Shown: piece after piece, positions 1-7,162 of the stretch
Numbering within the stretch: position 1 is the stretch's first letter
Layout: every line of letters starts with the position of its first letter
Assembly (NCBI GenBank): GCA_934647195.1
Contig: CAKUFD010000017.1
Location: forward strand, 1 to 28,766
Source: an uncultured Collinsella sp.
Lineage (GTDB): Bacteria > Actinomycetota > Coriobacteriia > Coriobacteriales > Coriobacteriaceae
DNA: 28,766 nucleotides
Direction of reading: 5' to 3'
Notes under the pieces: model-generated
What the model saw: the letters and a program-made list of their open reading frames with translations, nothing else
Told to the model about the DNA's origin: nothing
Database searches by the model: none
Program-made: the position numbers and the translations under genes

Positions 1-55
1 CCGAGCGCCGATGGTACTGCGGGGGAAGCCCGTGGGAGAGCAGGGCGCCGCTGAC
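1..55 (+). rRNA. rrf: 5S ribosomal RNA, 3' end (partial)
   Basis: The first ~50 bases match the conserved 3' half of bacterial 5S rRNA: the CCGATGGTACTGC segment, a G-rich/CCC helix, then GTGGGAGAGCAGG and the closing GCGCCGC. The 5' half lies outside the window, so the gene is cut by the window edge and its exact 3' end is approximate. A strong terminator follows, as expected for the last gene of a ribosomal RNA operon. Confidence 0.88.
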
Positions 56-96
56 CGGTGGACGGCGCTCGACCCGTATGGAGCGGGCTCGGGCGC

Positions 97-139
97 GGGG
101 GCGCCGCGGGGGGATCCCCCTCCGCGGCGCCCCCTTTTT
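97..139 (+). terminator. Rho-independent terminator of the rRNA operon
   Basis: A perfect 13-bp GC stem (97-109 with 122-134) encloses a loop that is itself nearly palindromic, and is followed by TTTTT at 135-139. It sits directly after the 5S gene and closes the ribosomal RNA transcript. Confidence 0.9.
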
Positions 140-150
140 CATATGCGTAT

Positions 151-174
151 CGAAAGGGGCCCTTGCGGGCCCCT
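151..174 (-). terminator. Terminator of the minus-strand regulatory operon
   Basis: GGGGCCC (156-162) and GGGCCCC (167-173) form a 7-bp stem, extended by one A-T pair, around a 4-base loop. Read on the minus strand it lies about 40 bases past the response-regulator stop codon and is followed by TTT. The T tract is short. The rRNA terminator beyond it would act as a backstop, since it also has an A-rich flank on this side. Confidence 0.6.
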
Positions 175-213
175 GCTTACAGCTCGATTCGATTGTCGTC
201 TTGGATGCCGGGG

Positions 214-1125
214 TCAGTCGCTCAGTAGCCTCGCCAGCAGCCCGGCCTCCTCTTCGGGCCAGTAGCCCTCTTTAGTTTCCGCTGCGAGGGCTTCGAGCGC
301 TTCCTGCTTCGGACAGGGGTCTGGACCGTACACAAGCTCCTCTAGCCTGTTACACACCAGCGCAATGTTTACGCATTGGAGGACGTCGACGGGGAGGTTT
401 GTGGGGTAGTCGCTGCTCTTAAGCGTGCTGTGGTGATAGCGAACAATGGCCTCGACCAGCTCATCGTTCATGCTGCTGATTATCTCCAGGCCACGGATGG
501 TGTGCTCGTTTGAATTGGGGTCCGTATCATCCCTATAGGCAATTTCATCGCTACATGCGATAAAGCCGATGTCTCTCAACATGATGCCTAGGCGCAGCTT
601 CTCTGCGGCCTTGTCAGTGACAGCGGAGACCATGGCGAGGTGTTCTGCCAGGTTGGCGCATCTTCTACTGCTTGTAACAGATCCCGGACGTCTATGTTCC
701 AAAGCAGTCAAAAATGCGCTCACGGCGCTGTTGAGCGGAATCATCTTTGACCTGTCTTCGCTTGCGGCGAGCAGGGCTTTTATCCTCATAATGAGCTCAA
801 CATGTTTGAATGGTTTTGTCAAAAAGCCATTCGCTCCCGCCTCGATTGCCCTAAAGCGATGCGAATCCTCGTTGAGAACAGTGAGCATGAGAATCGGCAG
901 GTTGCGGAATTGCGGCATGGCGCGCAAGCGCTCGCAAACTTGGAATCCATTGAGTCCGGGAAGCATGACATCAAGCAGGGCGAGGTCGGGATTCTCCTTT
1001 TCCGCAACTTCAAGGGCCTGCTCGCCATCTACGGCCGAAACAACAAGGTAGTTATAGTTCTTCAAGACCTCTGTGGTAAGGATCAGGCTTGGTGCGTCAT
1101 CTTCAACAACCAAGATTTTCTGCAT
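214..1125 (-). CDS. Response regulator with degenerate HD-GYP-type output domain
   Basis: 303 aa. The N-terminal receiver domain (about 1-120) has the acidic pair Asp9-Asp10, the phospho-acceptor Asp52 in LLDVMLPG, Thr82 and Lys104 in TKPF. The C-terminal half (about 130-303) follows the layout of an HD-GYP phosphodiesterase, but the catalytic pieces are altered: HDIGK becomes Arg184-Asp185-Ile-Gly-Phe, and the HHE...GYP segment becomes His231-His232 followed by Asp-Tyr-Pro at 239-241. Cyclic-di-GMP hydrolysis is therefore doubtful; a protein-interaction or ligand-binding role is likelier (inference). I chose ATG 1125 because AAGGAGG lies about 6 bases upstream, whereas the in-frame ATG at 1131 abuts it. 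The start lies inside the 3' end of the histidine kinase gene (about 23 bases overlap), so the two are probably translationally coupled and form a cognate pair. Confidence 0.88.
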   Translation of the reverse strand: MQKILVVEDDAPSLILTTEVLKNYNYLVVSAVDGEQALEVAEKENPDLALLDVMLPGLNGFQVCERLRAMPQFRNLPILMLTVLNEDSHRFRAIEAGANGFLTKPFKHVELIMRIKALLAASEDRSKMIPLNSAVSAFLTALEHRRPGSVTSSRRCANLAEHLAMVSAVTDKAAEKLRLGIMLRDIGFIACSDEIAYRDDTDPNSNEHTIRGLEIISSMNDELVEAIVRYHHSTLKSSDYPTNLPVDVLQCVNIALVCNRLEELVYGPDPCPKQEALEALAAETKEGYWPEEEAGLLARLLSD

Positions 1126-3088
1126 TCTCATCCTCCTTCGTTGTCTCGGCGTCCACGGGCACAATCATATGAACCGTGGTTCCGCCTCCTGCGGTATCTT
1201 CAATCCATACGCGCCCATTGTGGAGTGACACGATGCTTCTGGTGATGGCAAGGCCAAGCCCCACGCCTTCATATATGCGCGTATAGCTGTTGTCAGCCTG
1301 CTCGAAGGCAAGGAATACCTGTTCTTTCATGTCGTCTTCGATGCCGATGCCATTATCGATTACCTTGATTTCGACCATGCAGCCTTCAGCCGAGCTGCAG
1401 GTCACCGTAATGGATCCACCGTGTGGCGTAAACTTGATGGCATTTGCGATGAGGTTGATGAGCACCTGGCGCATCTTAGACTCATCCCAGCGCACGGTTA
1501 GTTTGCCATTGGGAAGAGAGATGAGCTCGGTTAGAGCCTGCTCTTTCGCGTTTGCCTGAGGATGCATGGTCGCCGTGGTGTCTTCGATGAAACGCTTGAG
1601 GTCGACATCGGTATACGTGACCTTATTTTTATTGGTGTCGATCCTCACAAGATCAAGTAGGTCGTTGATCAGTCCAAGCAGATGATTACCGCTCTGGATA
1701 ATGATACCAACGTATTCATGCTGCTTTTCGTTCATCTTACCCGCGAGTCCATCTTGGAGGAGCGACGAGAAGCCGATGATCGAGTTGAGGGGCGTTCTTA
1801 GCTCATGTGAGATGTTTGCAAGGAACTGCGACTTATATTGGTTGGTCTCGCGAAGCTCGGCAATCGTGGTAACAAGCTCTTCCGTGCGTTTGCCGACCTT
1901 TTCTTCGAGACGTTGGTTCTCGCGAGTCAAGGCGTCTGCCATGGCATATAGGTCGTCGGCCAATTCGGCAAATTCGCGAGGCAGAATCGCGCGATTGCGG
2001 ATGCTTTCAAGCTCCGGGAATTCTCCGGTCGAAACCGCTCGAGCATTGGTCTCAAGACTTGCAATCGGTTTGGTGATGATGCGCGTGAGCACGTTTCCAA
2101 TCAGCGCTGCTGAGAAGAGAATGACGACGAAGGCAATTCCCAGAGCCGTGAGAAAGGAAGGGGAGATGCCGGTGATATTGGTGACGGGCATTCCTACGCC
2201 TAGATTGGCAATGACATCGCCGGCTTGATTCTCCATCGATCCGGCAACGACGACGCCGACCTTTCCGTCGTCCATCGTCACGACGCCGCGCCAATTGTCG
2301 CCATCGTTAACGGTATCGACAAGGCCCTGCATCTGTTGAGTGCCAGCAGGATAGAAGAACGCAGAGTCTTCCGTCTGGATATTCGAGCAGATTCTCATGC
2401 CGTCCGAAGTGCCAATCGAGAGATAGGCGTCGGATACGATGGACGAAAAGTCGCTGAGTAGCTGCTGATTATTGTTTAGAAGGTAGCCTTCGACGATGGC
2501 GCCCATAAACGTGCCGTCCGGCGAGTGAATCGGGTAGGCAACGATGCGAACGTAGGCGTCATTGAGGGAATGCGACGGGTCGATTTGAATCTTGGCGTTT
2601 TCCTTGAATGCGGGATAGCAAACCGAGAGCTCTTCTTTGGAGATGCGCTCGGTGCTCGTGATCGCATCCGTTTGCGTTTCCAAGGTATCGAGAAGCCTGA
2701 GGAGAGGCCATTCGGTTCCGGCGGGTTGCGCATTGCTTGCCAGCACGATGCCCTCGCTATCGACCGCGAGGGTGTAGGGAGTTCCCATATCGATTGGCGC
2801 ACAGCGATCGAGCACCTTGGAGAGCTTCTTCTCGTTTCTGTCGGCAAAATAGCCGTTGACATCCTCATAGGAGAGGACTTCGCTAATGCGTAGGATCTCC
2901 GAGGTGTCTTTGAGTTCCATCCGATCGTAGGCGGTCTGAAGCGCCACCTGAAGGCTGGAGACGGTGTTGTCGATGGACGCTGATCTAAGGAGGATTGCGC
3001 CGACGATTGCAAAGAGGGCGAGTGCGACCGTCAGGACGAAGGCCATGCTTATATTGATATAAGTCGAGATTTTCAGACGACGTTTCAC
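1103..3088 (-). CDS. Membrane sensor histidine kinase
   Basis: 661 aa, GTG start. A short cytoplasmic N-terminus leads to TM1 (about 13-35), a ~275-residue extracytoplasmic region resembling a double Cache sensor, TM2 (about 311-335), a HAMP linker, a coiled coil (about 390-415), a HisKA domain with the phosphorylated His428 in ISHELRTPLNS, and a HATPase domain with N-box NLIANAIKF, G1 DNGIGI and G2 GVGLGLAI. The architecture is complete for an active kinase. It should autophosphorylate in response to an external small molecule and pass phosphate to the next gene product. The start overlaps the stop of the LuxR gene in GTGA, and its 3' end overlaps the response regulator, so the three genes form one operon. 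The ligand is unknown; the divergent GRE cluster suggests an aromatic acid or amino acid, which is inference. Confidence 0.93.
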   Translation of the reverse strand: MKRRLKISTYINISMAFVLTVALALFAIVGAILLRSASIDNTVSSLQVALQTAYDRMELKDTSEILRISEVLSYEDVNGYFADRNEKKLSKVLDRCAPIDMGTPYTLAVDSEGIVLASNAQPAGTEWPLLRLLDTLETQTDAITSTERISKEELSVCYPAFKENAKIQIDPSHSLNDAYVRIVAYPIHSPDGTFMGAIVEGYLLNNNQQLLSDFSSIVSDAYLSIGTSDGMRICSNIQTEDSAFFYPAGTQQMQGLVDTVNDGDNWRGVVTMDDGKVGVVVAGSMENQAGDVIANLGVGMPVTNITGISPSFLTALGIAFVVILFSAALIGNVLTRIITKPIASLETNARAVSTGEFPELESIRNRAILPREFAELADDLYAMADALTRENQRLEEKVGKRTEELVTTIAELRETNQYKSQFLANISHELRTPLNSIIGFSSLLQDGLAGKMNEKQHEYVGIIIQSGNHLLGLINDLLDLVRIDTNKNKVTYTDVDLKRFIEDTTATMHPQANAKEQALTELISLPNGKLTVRWDESKMRQVLINLIANAIKFTPHGGSITVTCSSAEGCMVEIKVIDNGIGIEDDMKEQVFLAFEQADNSYTRIYEGVGLGLAITRSIVSLHNGRVWIEDTAGGGTTVHMIVPVDAETTKEDENAENLGC

Positions 3089-3819
3089 AGGAGCTCCAAC
3101 CCCAGAATCGCCAATTGGGTCCTATTGGTAAGGTCGGTCTTTTTCAGGATGTTGCCGATGTGCAGCTTGACGGTATGTTCGGTGATAACAAGCTGATCGG
3201 CAATCTGCTGATTGGAGAGGCCTGTGCAGACGAGCCTGAGAACCTCACGTTCGCGTTTGGTGAGCCCCTCGAGTATCTCCGCCCGCTGTTCTTGATAGAC
3301 ACGGCTGCCGCTCTCTGTGCCGCTTTCGTTGCCAGCAAAGTCAAAAGCGAGCGAATATGCGCTGTAGACAACCTTTGCGCGTTCGACAAAATCGAGGCGT
3401 CGTTGATGGTCGGTGCCATTCATGAGGCTGCCCAGGGGGTCAGCGCCGTCGTCTGCGCCTTCTCGCGCGGGGTCGCGATCGACGATTTGGAGATAGAACG
3501 TGGGGTCTGCGTCTGAAGAAGTCAAATACTGGGCAGGGACGGTGAGCCTGCCAATGGCGATGAGCTGGCCGTAAGGGCAGGTATATACCTGGAATGTCTC
3601 GGGGGCCTTGATGACTCTCTCGCAATATGACTGGCAAAAGCTGTTTGATTCGCAGCGTTTGCTCATGCACATCGGGCTGCCATTCGACTCGATGGTGAGG
3701 CGCTCTTCTGCCTTGCTGTTGAAAACGCGAATGCTTGCCGAGAAGAACCCGGAGTATTGGTCTTGTACTTGCTGGAGTTTGGCCAGAAAACGCAGGGCGT
3801 TATGTTCCTGATCTGCCAC
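3085..3819 (-). CDS. LuxR-type transcriptional regulator with Cys-rich PocR-like sensor region
   Basis: 244 aa from GTG 3819. The C-terminus (about 180-240) is a clear LuxR/NarL helix-turn-helix: LTKREREVLRLVCTGLSNQQ, then TEHTVKLHIGNILKK. The N-terminal part resembles the PocR sensory family and has five cysteines in this numbering: Cys51, Cys56, Cys62, Cys66 and Cys81, the last in the YTCPYG element typical of PocR-like domains. This could bind a ligand, a metal or an iron-sulfur cluster. I chose GTG 3819 because GGAG lies 5 bases upstream; the frame stays open to a GTG at 3864 with no visible ribosome binding site, which would add 15 residues. It is the first gene of a minus-strand operon and is divergent from the GRE gene, making it the prime candidate for local control. 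There is no receiver domain, so it is not a classical response regulator. Confidence 0.88.
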   Translation of the reverse strand: MADQEHNALRFLAKLQQVQDQYSGFFSASIRVFNSKAEERLTIESNGSPMCMSKRCESNSFCQSYCERVIKAPETFQVYTCPYGQLIAIGRLTVPAQYLTSSDADPTFYLQIVDRDPAREGADDGADPLGSLMNGTDHQRRLDFVERAKVVYSAYSLAFDFAGNESGTESGSRVYQEQRAEILEGLTKREREVLRLVCTGLSNQQIADQLVITEHTVKLHIGNILKKTDLTNRTQLAILGLELL

Positions 3820-3916
3820 TCGGTCTCCAAACTGTGCGTAAGGGCTTGCGATTCTGCCGCACACGATATGGAACGGTATCGATTATTGCAATTATGTTTC
3901 AAAACGCTCGTGTGGG

Positions 3917-3929
3917 GGCATTAAATGCC
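3917..3929. repeat. 13-bp palindrome, candidate operator near the LuxR gene
   Basis: GGCATT-A-AATGCC is a perfect inverted repeat about 100 bp upstream of the chosen LuxR start and about 53 bp upstream of the alternative start. The position suits autoregulation, but no binding partner can be assigned. Confidence 0.4.
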
Positions 3930-4105
3930 GTGATGGTTAGTATTTATCGGTAAGTGGACGGCATCTTAGGAAATGTGTTTCTAAATACGAGATTTGGGGC
4001 CTATTGAAGATGCGGAAACATGCAAATCATTCGATTGATACGCATTTCATTGCAAATTGGCTGTTGATTGGGCCAGTGTAATTGCGTGATTGAGTACTGC
4101 GTCGT

Positions 4106-4137
4106 CATTGAGTGTCCCAATGCCCATTGTGACAATG
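4106..4137. promoter_or_regulatory. Cluster of four CATTG/CAATG half-sites, candidate activator site
   Basis: CATTG (4106-4110), CAATG (4118-4122), CATTG (4125-4129) and CAATG (4133-4137) form two inverted repeats, CATTG-N7-CAATG and CATTG-N3-CAATG, side by side. The second is part of a 13-bp palindrome CATTGT-G-ACAATG. They lie just upstream of the C tract and putative promoter of the GRE gene, where an activator would bind. The likely protein is the divergent LuxR-type regulator (inference). Confidence 0.5.
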
Positions 4138-4167
4138 TGGCAGACGCTGTAAAAACAGCCTCATTTA

Positions 4168-4178
4168 CCCCCCCCCCC
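4168..4178. repeat. Poly-C tract of 11 bases in the GRE promoter region
   Basis: An uninterrupted run of 11 C lies between the half-site cluster and the AT-rich TAATAAAAT at 4196-4204. If that is the -10 element, the run occupies the -35 zone. Homopolymers of this length can slip during replication and change promoter spacing. Confidence 0.75.
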
Positions 4179-4206
4179 GATTTTGAGCACCGGGGTAATA
4201 AAATAC

Positions 4207-4223
4207 CTAGACTAAAGTTCTAG
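4207..4223. repeat. Imperfect palindrome near the putative GRE transcription start
   Basis: CTAG-ACT-AA-AGT-t-CTAG reads as an inverted repeat with a single extra base. It lies at or just after the putative -10 element, a position where a repressor or second regulator site could sit. No family can be assigned. Confidence 0.35.
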
Positions 4224-4295
4224 ATTTGCCATGTGCGCTAGGACCAAAGGGCTACTCCACAGCAGAAATTCGGCAGAAGTCTGAACGAAAAGCCA

Positions 4296-4361
4296 ATTAC
4301 AATCGCTTGGCGATTCCTCTGTAATGGAACCTGTCAGACCCGAGGAGCGAATGTCCTCGGG
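4296..4361 (+). promoter_or_regulatory. Structured 5' leader of the GRE mRNA (two stem-loops)
   Basis: The first element pairs ATTACA (4296-4301) with TGTAAT (4320-4325) around an inner ATCGC/GCGAT stem. The second is an 8-bp stem CCCGAGGA (4339-4346) with TCCTCGGG (4354-4361) and a 7-base loop, ending about 14 bases before the Shine-Dalgarno sequence. There is no T tract, so it is not a terminator. It could protect the mRNA from decay or control translation. I do not recognise a known riboswitch class. Confidence 0.45.
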
Positions 4362-4385
4362 AAGGAAAGCTCTGTAGGAGGAATC

Positions 4386-7022
4386 ATGCAGGAGTCTTTG
4401 GTACTAGAGATGCTCGAGACCGGCAAGACCGCGACCTGGCCTGCCGATAGTGGCACTCAGCAAGGCGACGAGTTCGTCGAGAAGGAAGTGAAGGGCGTAC
4501 CTTCCACCGACCGCACCAAGCGCATGAAGGAACGCTTCATGAACGCCAAGTGCAAGATGGACATGGAGGCCCCGATCGCTTACACCAAGGCATGGCGTGA
4601 GTATGAGGGCAAGCCGCTCTACGTTCGTCGTGGTCTGTCCTTCAAGTACATGCTTGAGCACCTCACCCCGGTCATCCGCGAGGACGAGCTCATCACCATG
4701 TCTAAGACCCGCTACGACCGCGGTGCTACCCAGGTTCCCCAGTTTGCTACCGACTTCATGATCTCGTTCCTGACCCAGGCCGAGGATCAGAAGGAAGAGG
4801 CTAAGCTCTACGCCGTCGAGGGCGGCGACGAGGCTCACACCGTGGACGAGGAAGGTTGGACCCCCGTTGGTCAGCTCTTCTCCATCCGTGAGGAAGAAGT
4901 TCAGCCGATGCTTGAGGTGCTGGACTACTGGAAGACCCGCTGCGTCGAGAACGTCTCCGACGACTGGATGAAGACCGCTTTTGACGGCTATGAGGATTAC
5001 ATCAACGCCAAGAAGGTCGGCCTGTTCCCCGGCTCCGGCCTGCACGCTGGCTGCGACGGCCGTTGGATCCCGGCTTACGACGTCGCTCTGGGTGGCTTCA
5101 ACAAGGTCATCGAGCAGTGCAAGGAGAACATTGCCAAGACCGTCGTGACCACCAAGGACGTTGCCGACAAGGTCTTCTTCTGGCAGGGCTGCATCTACGC
5201 TTGCGAGGGCGCTATCGCTTGGGCTACCAACTATGCCAACGAGGCCCGTCGTCTCGCTGAGACCGCTGCTGAGCCCCGCAAGACCGAGCTGCTCGAGATG
5301 GCTGAGCGCCTTGAGCGCGTCCCGGCCGAGCCCGCTCGCAACTTCATGGAGGCCCTCCAGGCTCTGTGGACCGCTCACATCCTCGTTATGTCCGACTCCC
5401 TTGCTCTGGGCGTTTCCCCCGGTCGTTGGGGCAAGCTCCTCCAGCCTTACTACGAGAAGGATCTCGCAGAGGGCAAGATCACCAAGGAGCAGGCGCTCGA
5501 GGCCATGGAGCTCATCCGCATCAAGTGCTCCACCGAGGAGTACATCACCCCGTCCCTGTGGGCAGCAATGGCTTCCTCCAACTCCTTCATGAACATGGCA
5601 GTTGGCGGTCTCGATCCCGTGACCGGTCAGTGCACCGACAACGAGGTTGAGGAGCTCATCCTCCAGGCCGGTATCAACATGCCGACCCCGCAGCCGACCC
5701 TCTCCATCCTGCTCTCCAACAAGACCAGCGAGAGCCTCGCTCTCAAGGCCGCCGAGTGCACCAAGGCTGGTAACGGCTATCCCGCATGGTACAACTACGA
5801 GCAGATGGTTGAGCACAACCTCTGGTGCTATGCCGACGAGAACATCACCCTCGAGGACGCCCGTGACTGCGCACTTTCCGGCTGCGTCGAGAACGGCCTC
5901 TCCGGCACCGGTCACCCCATCGCTCACCCCGCTTTCTACAACGAGGGCAAGACCATCGAGCTCGCTCTGCACGAGGGCGTTGACCCCCGCACCGGCATCA
6001 AGGTCATGGAGGGCATCAAGCCCGTCGAGACCTATGACGATCTGTGGAACAACTTCGTGACCATCCGTGAGCACTTCATGAAGGTCTACATGCGCTACTG
6101 GAACGAGGTCGTGGCCTGCCAGCGCGATATCCACCCGAAGATTATGAGTTCCGTCCTGATGCATGACTGCGTCGAGAATGGTCGCCCGGTCGACAACCTC
6201 GGCTGCCGCTACAACGCTTCCGTCACGCTTCTCGACTCCGGTACCGTCAACGTCGTTAACGGCCTCGCTGCCATGAAGAAGCTCATCTGGGACGACAAGA
6301 AGTACACCCTTGACGAGTTCATGGATGCTATGAACAACAACTTCGGCTTCGTCCTCGGCGCCGAGAAGGGCAACTTCTCCATGCTCAACCAGGAGATCGA
6401 TCCTGAGAAGCACATGAAGTACGCTCAGATTCACCGCGACATCCTCAACGCCCCGAAGTTCGGCAACGACGACGACTACGTTGACGACATCTTCGTCAAG
6501 GTGTGGCAGGACTACGACCGCGTTACCGGCTCTGAGACCACCTACAACGGCTACAGGTGGATCACCGCTGCTCTGTCCATCTCCGCTCACGGACCTCACG
6601 GCCGCGTGACCGGTGCTACCCCGGACGGCCGCCTCGCTGGCGTTACCCTCTGCGACGGCATCCTCTCCGCTTCGCCTGGTACCGACGTCAACGGCCCGAT
6701 CGCTCTGATCCGCTCCGGCGTCAAGCTTGACTCCACCCCGTTCTCCTCGGTGCAGCTCAACATGAAGTTCCATCCCTCCGCAATCCGCGGGGACGAGGGC
6801 TCCAAGAACTTCGTCGAGTTCATCCGCAGCTACTTCCGCATGGGTGGCTATCACGTCCAGTTCAACATCGTCGACTCCAAGATGCTCCGCGATGCTCAGG
6901 ACAAGCCGCAGAACTATCGCGACCTGATGGTCCGCGTCGCAGGCTTCTCCGCTTACTGGAACGAGCTTGGTAAGCCCATCCAGGACGAGGTCATCGCTCG
7001 TACTGAGTACGACCTCCTCTAA
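4386..7022 (+). CDS. Glycyl radical enzyme, probable arylacetate decarboxylase (indoleacetate/4-hydroxyphenylacetate type)
   Basis: 878 aa. A pyruvate formate-lyase-like domain fills most of the chain. It carries the thiyl-radical Cys500 in GCVENG with Glu502 two residues on, followed by His510 and His514, and the C-terminal glycyl loop RVAGFSAYWNELGKPIQDE with Gly853. Dehydratases and C-N lyases of this superfamily usually have Pro after Cys-Val-Glu; here it is Asn, which together with the C-terminal motif favours the arylacetate decarboxylases. These turn indoleacetate into skatole, 4-hydroxyphenylacetate into p-cresol, or phenylacetate into toluene. The HpdC-type small subunit is absent, which argues for an indoleacetate-type enzyme; this group is known from the coriobacterium Olsenella. 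The substrate remains inference. The gene starts at ATG after TAGGAGG-AATC, shows strongly biased codons as in highly expressed genes, and is followed by a carrier and its activase. Confidence 0.93.
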   Translation: MQESLVLEMLETGKTATWPADSGTQQGDEFVEKEVKGVPSTDRTKRMKERFMNAKCKMDMEAPIAYTKAWREYEGKPLYVRRGLSFKYMLEHLTPVIREDELITMSKTRYDRGATQVPQFATDFMISFLTQAEDQKEEAKLYAVEGGDEAHTVDEEGWTPVGQLFSIREEEVQPMLEVLDYWKTRCVENVSDDWMKTAFDGYEDYINAKKVGLFPGSGLHAGCDGRWIPAYDVALGGFNKVIEQCKENIAKTVVTTKDVADKVFFWQGCIYACEGAIAWATNYANEARRLAETAAEPRKTELLEMAERLERVPAEPARNFMEALQALWTAHILVMSDSLALGVSPGRWGKLLQPYYEKDLAEGKITKEQALEAMELIRIKCSTEEYITPSLWAAMASSNSFMNMAVGGLDPVTGQCTDNEVEELILQAGINMPTPQPTLSILLSNKTSESLALKAAECTKAGNGYPAWYNYEQMVEHNLWCYADENITLEDARDCALSGCVENGLSGTGHPIAHPAFYNEGKTIELALHEGVDPRTGIKVMEGIKPVETYDDLWNNFVTIREHFMKVYMRYWNEVVACQRDIHPKIMSSVLMHDCVENGRPVDNLGCRYNASVTLLDSGTVNVVNGLAAMKKLIWDDKKYTLDEFMDAMNNNFGFVLGAEKGNFSMLNQEIDPEKHMKYAQIHRDILNAPKFGNDDDYVDDIFVKVWQDYDRVTGSETTYNGYRWITAALSISAHGPHGRVTGATPDGRLAGVTLCDGILSASPGTDVNGPIALIRSGVKLDSTPFSSVQLNMKFHPSAIRGDEGSKNFVEFIRSYFRMGGYHVQFNIVDSKMLRDAQDKPQNYRDLMVRVAGFSAYWNELGKPIQDEVIARTEYDLL

Positions 7023-7035
7023 GCGTTGCACAAGC

Positions 7036-7076
7036 GTGGCGCCCGGTCTGGTTGGACGCTAACCGGGCGCCACTTT
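7036..7076 (+). terminator. Terminator-like hairpin between the GRE and MFS genes
   Basis: A perfect 12-bp stem, GTGGCGCCCGGT (7036-7047) with ACCGGGCGCCAC (7062-7073), is followed by only TTT. It lies just after the GRE stop. With so short a T tract it is probably a partial terminator or a 3'-end-stabilising stem that keeps GRE mRNA in excess over the downstream genes. Confidence 0.65.
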
Positions 7077-7145
7077 CTAGCACGCTCTCATCTGTCAACG
7101 GGAGATGTCGCCCCTGTCTTGGATCGAGCGCTACTCCCATCCTAC

Positions 7146-7162
7146 CTCTAGGAGAATTAGAG
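7146..7162 (+). promoter_or_regulatory. Small hairpin presenting the MFS ribosome binding site
   Basis: CTCTA (7146-7150) pairs with TAGAG (7158-7162), with GGAGAAT containing the Shine-Dalgarno GGAG in the loop. The ATG follows immediately at 7163. It decides the MFS start and may modulate translation. The stem is only 5 bp, so the effect may be weak. Confidence 0.4.

Larger units (their letters stand above)
3820..4385. promoter_or_regulatory. 566-bp divergent control region between the LuxR operon and the GRE operon
   Basis: No convincing gene lies here. The region is AT-richer than its flanks and contains several palindromes (3917-3929, 4106-4137, 4146-4159, 4207-4223), the direct repeat TGCAAAT at 4021 and 4051, an 11-C run (4168-4178), an AT-rich putative -10 region (TAATAAAAT, 4196-4204) and a structured leader ahead of the GRE ribosome binding site TAGGAGG (4375-4381). 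It must carry at least two divergent promoters, but I cannot fix either start point from sequence alone. Confidence 0.7.

Noticed and set aside
4230..4385. Known riboswitch in the GRE leader
   Set aside because: The two stem-loops do not match any aptamer core I can recognise; kept only as an unclassified structured leader.
4386..7022. Choline TMA-lyase, glycerol dehydratase or hydroxyproline dehydratase as GRE identity
   Set aside because: Those families normally show Pro after Cys-Val-Glu and come with pathway genes (aldehyde/alcohol dehydrogenases, microcompartment or proline genes), none of which are here.
4404..7031. Long open frame of 875 codons antisense to the GRE
   Set aside because: It is a shadow of the strong codon bias in the GRE gene: the antisense translation is rich in Val/Leu/Gly/Asp without any domain, and no ribosome binding site is visible.
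7023..7162. A hidden small-subunit gene (HpdC-like) between the GRE and carrier
   Set aside because: The gap is only 140 bases, is mostly hairpin and leader, and encodes no Cys-rich protein of about 85 residues.
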